DNA of 6,182 nucleotides from Ktedonobacter racemifer (GTDB lineage: Bacteria; Chloroflexota; DTOL01; JACQYG01), in NCBI GenBank assembly GCA_020723545.1, contig DYIS01000162.1, positions 1 through 6,182 of the forward strand, in the 5' to 3' direction. Positions 5,065 to 6,182 of this stretch are shown piece after piece. The notes below the pieces were generated by a model. That model had not been told where the DNA came from, ran no database searches, and worked only from the letters and a program-made list of their open reading frames with translations. The position numbers were made by a program, and so were the translations under genes. Numbering within the stretch: position 1 is the stretch's first letter; the number at the start of each line of letters is the position of its first letter.

Positions 5065-6182
5065 ATGAACGCCAAGCAAGATACATTAGAGCAACTGTGC
5101 ATCAACACCATCCGAACCCTGGCCATGGACGCAGTGCAGAAGGCGAACTCGGGCCACCCGGGGATGCCCATGGGCGCTGCCGCCATGGCCTACGTCCTGT
5201 GGACGCGGTTCCTGAAGCACAACCCGGCTAACCCTGCCTGGCCCGACCGAGACCGCTTTGTCCTCTCCGCCGGGCACGGCTCCATGCTGCTTTATAGCCT
5301 CTTGCATCTGACCGGGTACGCGCTGGACCTGGACGAGCTCAAGAGCTTCCGCCAGTGGGGCAGCCGAACACCTGGCCACCCAGAACGCGGCCTGGCCCCC
5401 GGCGTGGAGACCACCACCGGCCCTCTGGGTCAGGGCTTCGCCAATGGGGTGGGCATGGCCCTGGCCGAGCGCTTCCTGGCACACCATTTCAACCGCCCCG
5501 GCCACACCATTGTGGATCACTTCACCTATGCCATCGTCAGCGACGGTGACCTGATGGAAGGCGTGTCCTCCGAGGCCGCCTCCCTGGCCGGGCATCTGGG
5601 CCTGGGCAAGCTCATCTATCTCTACGACGACAACCGCATCTCCATCGAGGGCTCCACCGACCTGGCCTACACTGAGGACGTGGCCCGGCGCTTTCTGGCC
5701 TACGGCTGGCACGTCCAACGACTGTCTGACGGCAATGACCTGGCGGCGGTGACTGCTGCCCTCCGGGCCGCCCAAATGGAGGCCCACCGCCCATCCATGA
5801 TCATCGCTCGCACCCACTTGGGCTTCGGCAGCCCCCACAAGCAGGACTCCGCCGAGGCCCACGGTGCGCCATTAGGCCAGGAAGAAGTGAGGCTCACCAA
5901 ACAGGCCCTGGGCTGGCCCCTGGAGCCGGCGTTCTACATACCTGACCAGGCCCTGGCCCACTTCCGAGAGGCCCTGGGCCGGGGCCGCGCCTGGGAGGAG
6001 GGGTGGGAAACCCGTTTCCAGGCCTATGCCCGGGAATACCCTGAGCTCGCCGCTGAATGGCAAAGGGCCATGGCCGGCACGCTGCCGGAGGGATGGCAGG
6101 CTGCTCTCCCGGTTTTCAGCCCCCAGGAGGGCCCCATGGCCACCCGCACCGCCTCTGGCAAGGTTTTAAACGCCAGATCACC
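5065..6182 (+). CDS. tkt: Transketolase (partial, N-terminal 372 codons)
   Basis: Transketolase is the cytosolic, thiamine-diphosphate-dependent enzyme that moves two-carbon ketol units between sugar phosphates in the pentose phosphate pathway or Calvin cycle. The window holds the whole N-terminal TPP-binding domain and the start of the middle domain of a protein usually about 660 aa long. Seen are NSGHPGMPMGAA (28-39, H31), SAGHGSMLLYSLLHL (68-82, H71), TPGHPERG (102-109), TTTGPLGQG (116-124), the cofactor and metal motif SDGDLMEG...YDDN (159-190, D160 and N190), and HGAPLG (266-271, H267). The first Gly of the usual GDG is Ser here, which I believe occurs in other bacterial transketolases. 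The last codons (TASGKVLNARS) match the start of the pyrimidine-binding domain. The ATG at 5065 is preceded closely by GGGGGGAAG. It lies 78 nt after glpD on the same strand, so cotranscription is plausible. It could be named tktA or tktB; the open end is the window edge. Confidence 0.96.
   Translation, partial: MNAKQDTLEQLCINTIRTLAMDAVQKANSGHPGMPMGAAAMAYVLWTRFLKHNPANPAWPDRDRFVLSAGHGSMLLYSLLHLTGYALDLDELKSFRQWGSRTPGHPERGLAPGVETTTGPLGQGFANGVGMALAERFLAHHFNRPGHTIVDHFTYAIVSDGDLMEGVSSEAASLAGHLGLGKLIYLYDDNRISIEGSTDLAYTEDVARRFLAYGWHVQRLSDGNDLAAVTAALRAAQMEAHRPSMIIARTHLGFGSPHKQDSAEAHGAPLGQEEVRLTKQALGWPLEPAFYIPDQALAHFREALGRGRAWEEGWETRFQAYAREYPELAAEWQRAMAGTLPEGWQAALPVFSPQEGPMATRTASGKVLNARS

Noticed and set aside
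5086..5862. 258-aa open frame on the minus strand opposite transketolase
   Set aside because: It is antisense to conserved transketolase motifs, with no ribosome site or recognised domain.

Overview
The window is a GC-rich bacterial fragment with dense coding, strong G/C preference at third codon positions, frequent TTG/GTG starts and clear Shine-Dalgarno sites. Nothing in it fixes the taxon. The gene content (HypAB hydrogenase maturation, a GH16-like cytoplasmic beta-sandwich protein, a DUF89 protein, FAD-dependent GlpD, and a transketolase with an SDGDLMEG motif) reminds me of Chloroflexota such as Dehalococcoidia or Anaerolineae. That is an impression, not a demonstration.

Layout. The left end (1-674) is a leftward hypA-hypB operon for NiFe-hydrogenase nickel insertion. 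It has a near-consensus promoter and a TTG start for hypA; hypB runs off the edge. Next comes a leftward gene (744-1568) for a GH16/concanavalin-A-like protein with no signal peptide and no catalytic motif. A 190-bp AT-richer divergent spacer (1569-1758) separates it from the rightward genes and carries candidate promoters in both directions. Rightward are a small unknown gene (1759-2019), a 231-bp stretch holding only mini-ORFs, a DUF89/ARMT1-like phosphatase gene (2251-3144), glpD (3274-4986), and the first 372 codons of transketolase (5065 to the edge).

Function. GlpD feeds glycerol-3-phosphate to dihydroxyacetone phosphate and the respiratory quinone pool. Transketolase interconverts pentose and triose/hexose phosphates. 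DUF89 enzymes are metal-dependent phosphatases linked to removal of damaged or surplus phosphometabolites. The right half therefore reads as a sugar-phosphate cluster with a likely metabolite-repair enzyme.

The most striking signal is a CTAG-centred palindrome, TCTTTA(A)CTAGTAAAGAA, present three times. One copy lies just before the start codon of the GH16-like gene. One sits inside the DUF89 gene, where it grows into a perfect 38-bp palindrome. One spans the glpD stop codon, ahead of transketolase. It is either a shared operator or a small dispersed palindromic element that can insert in frame in genes.
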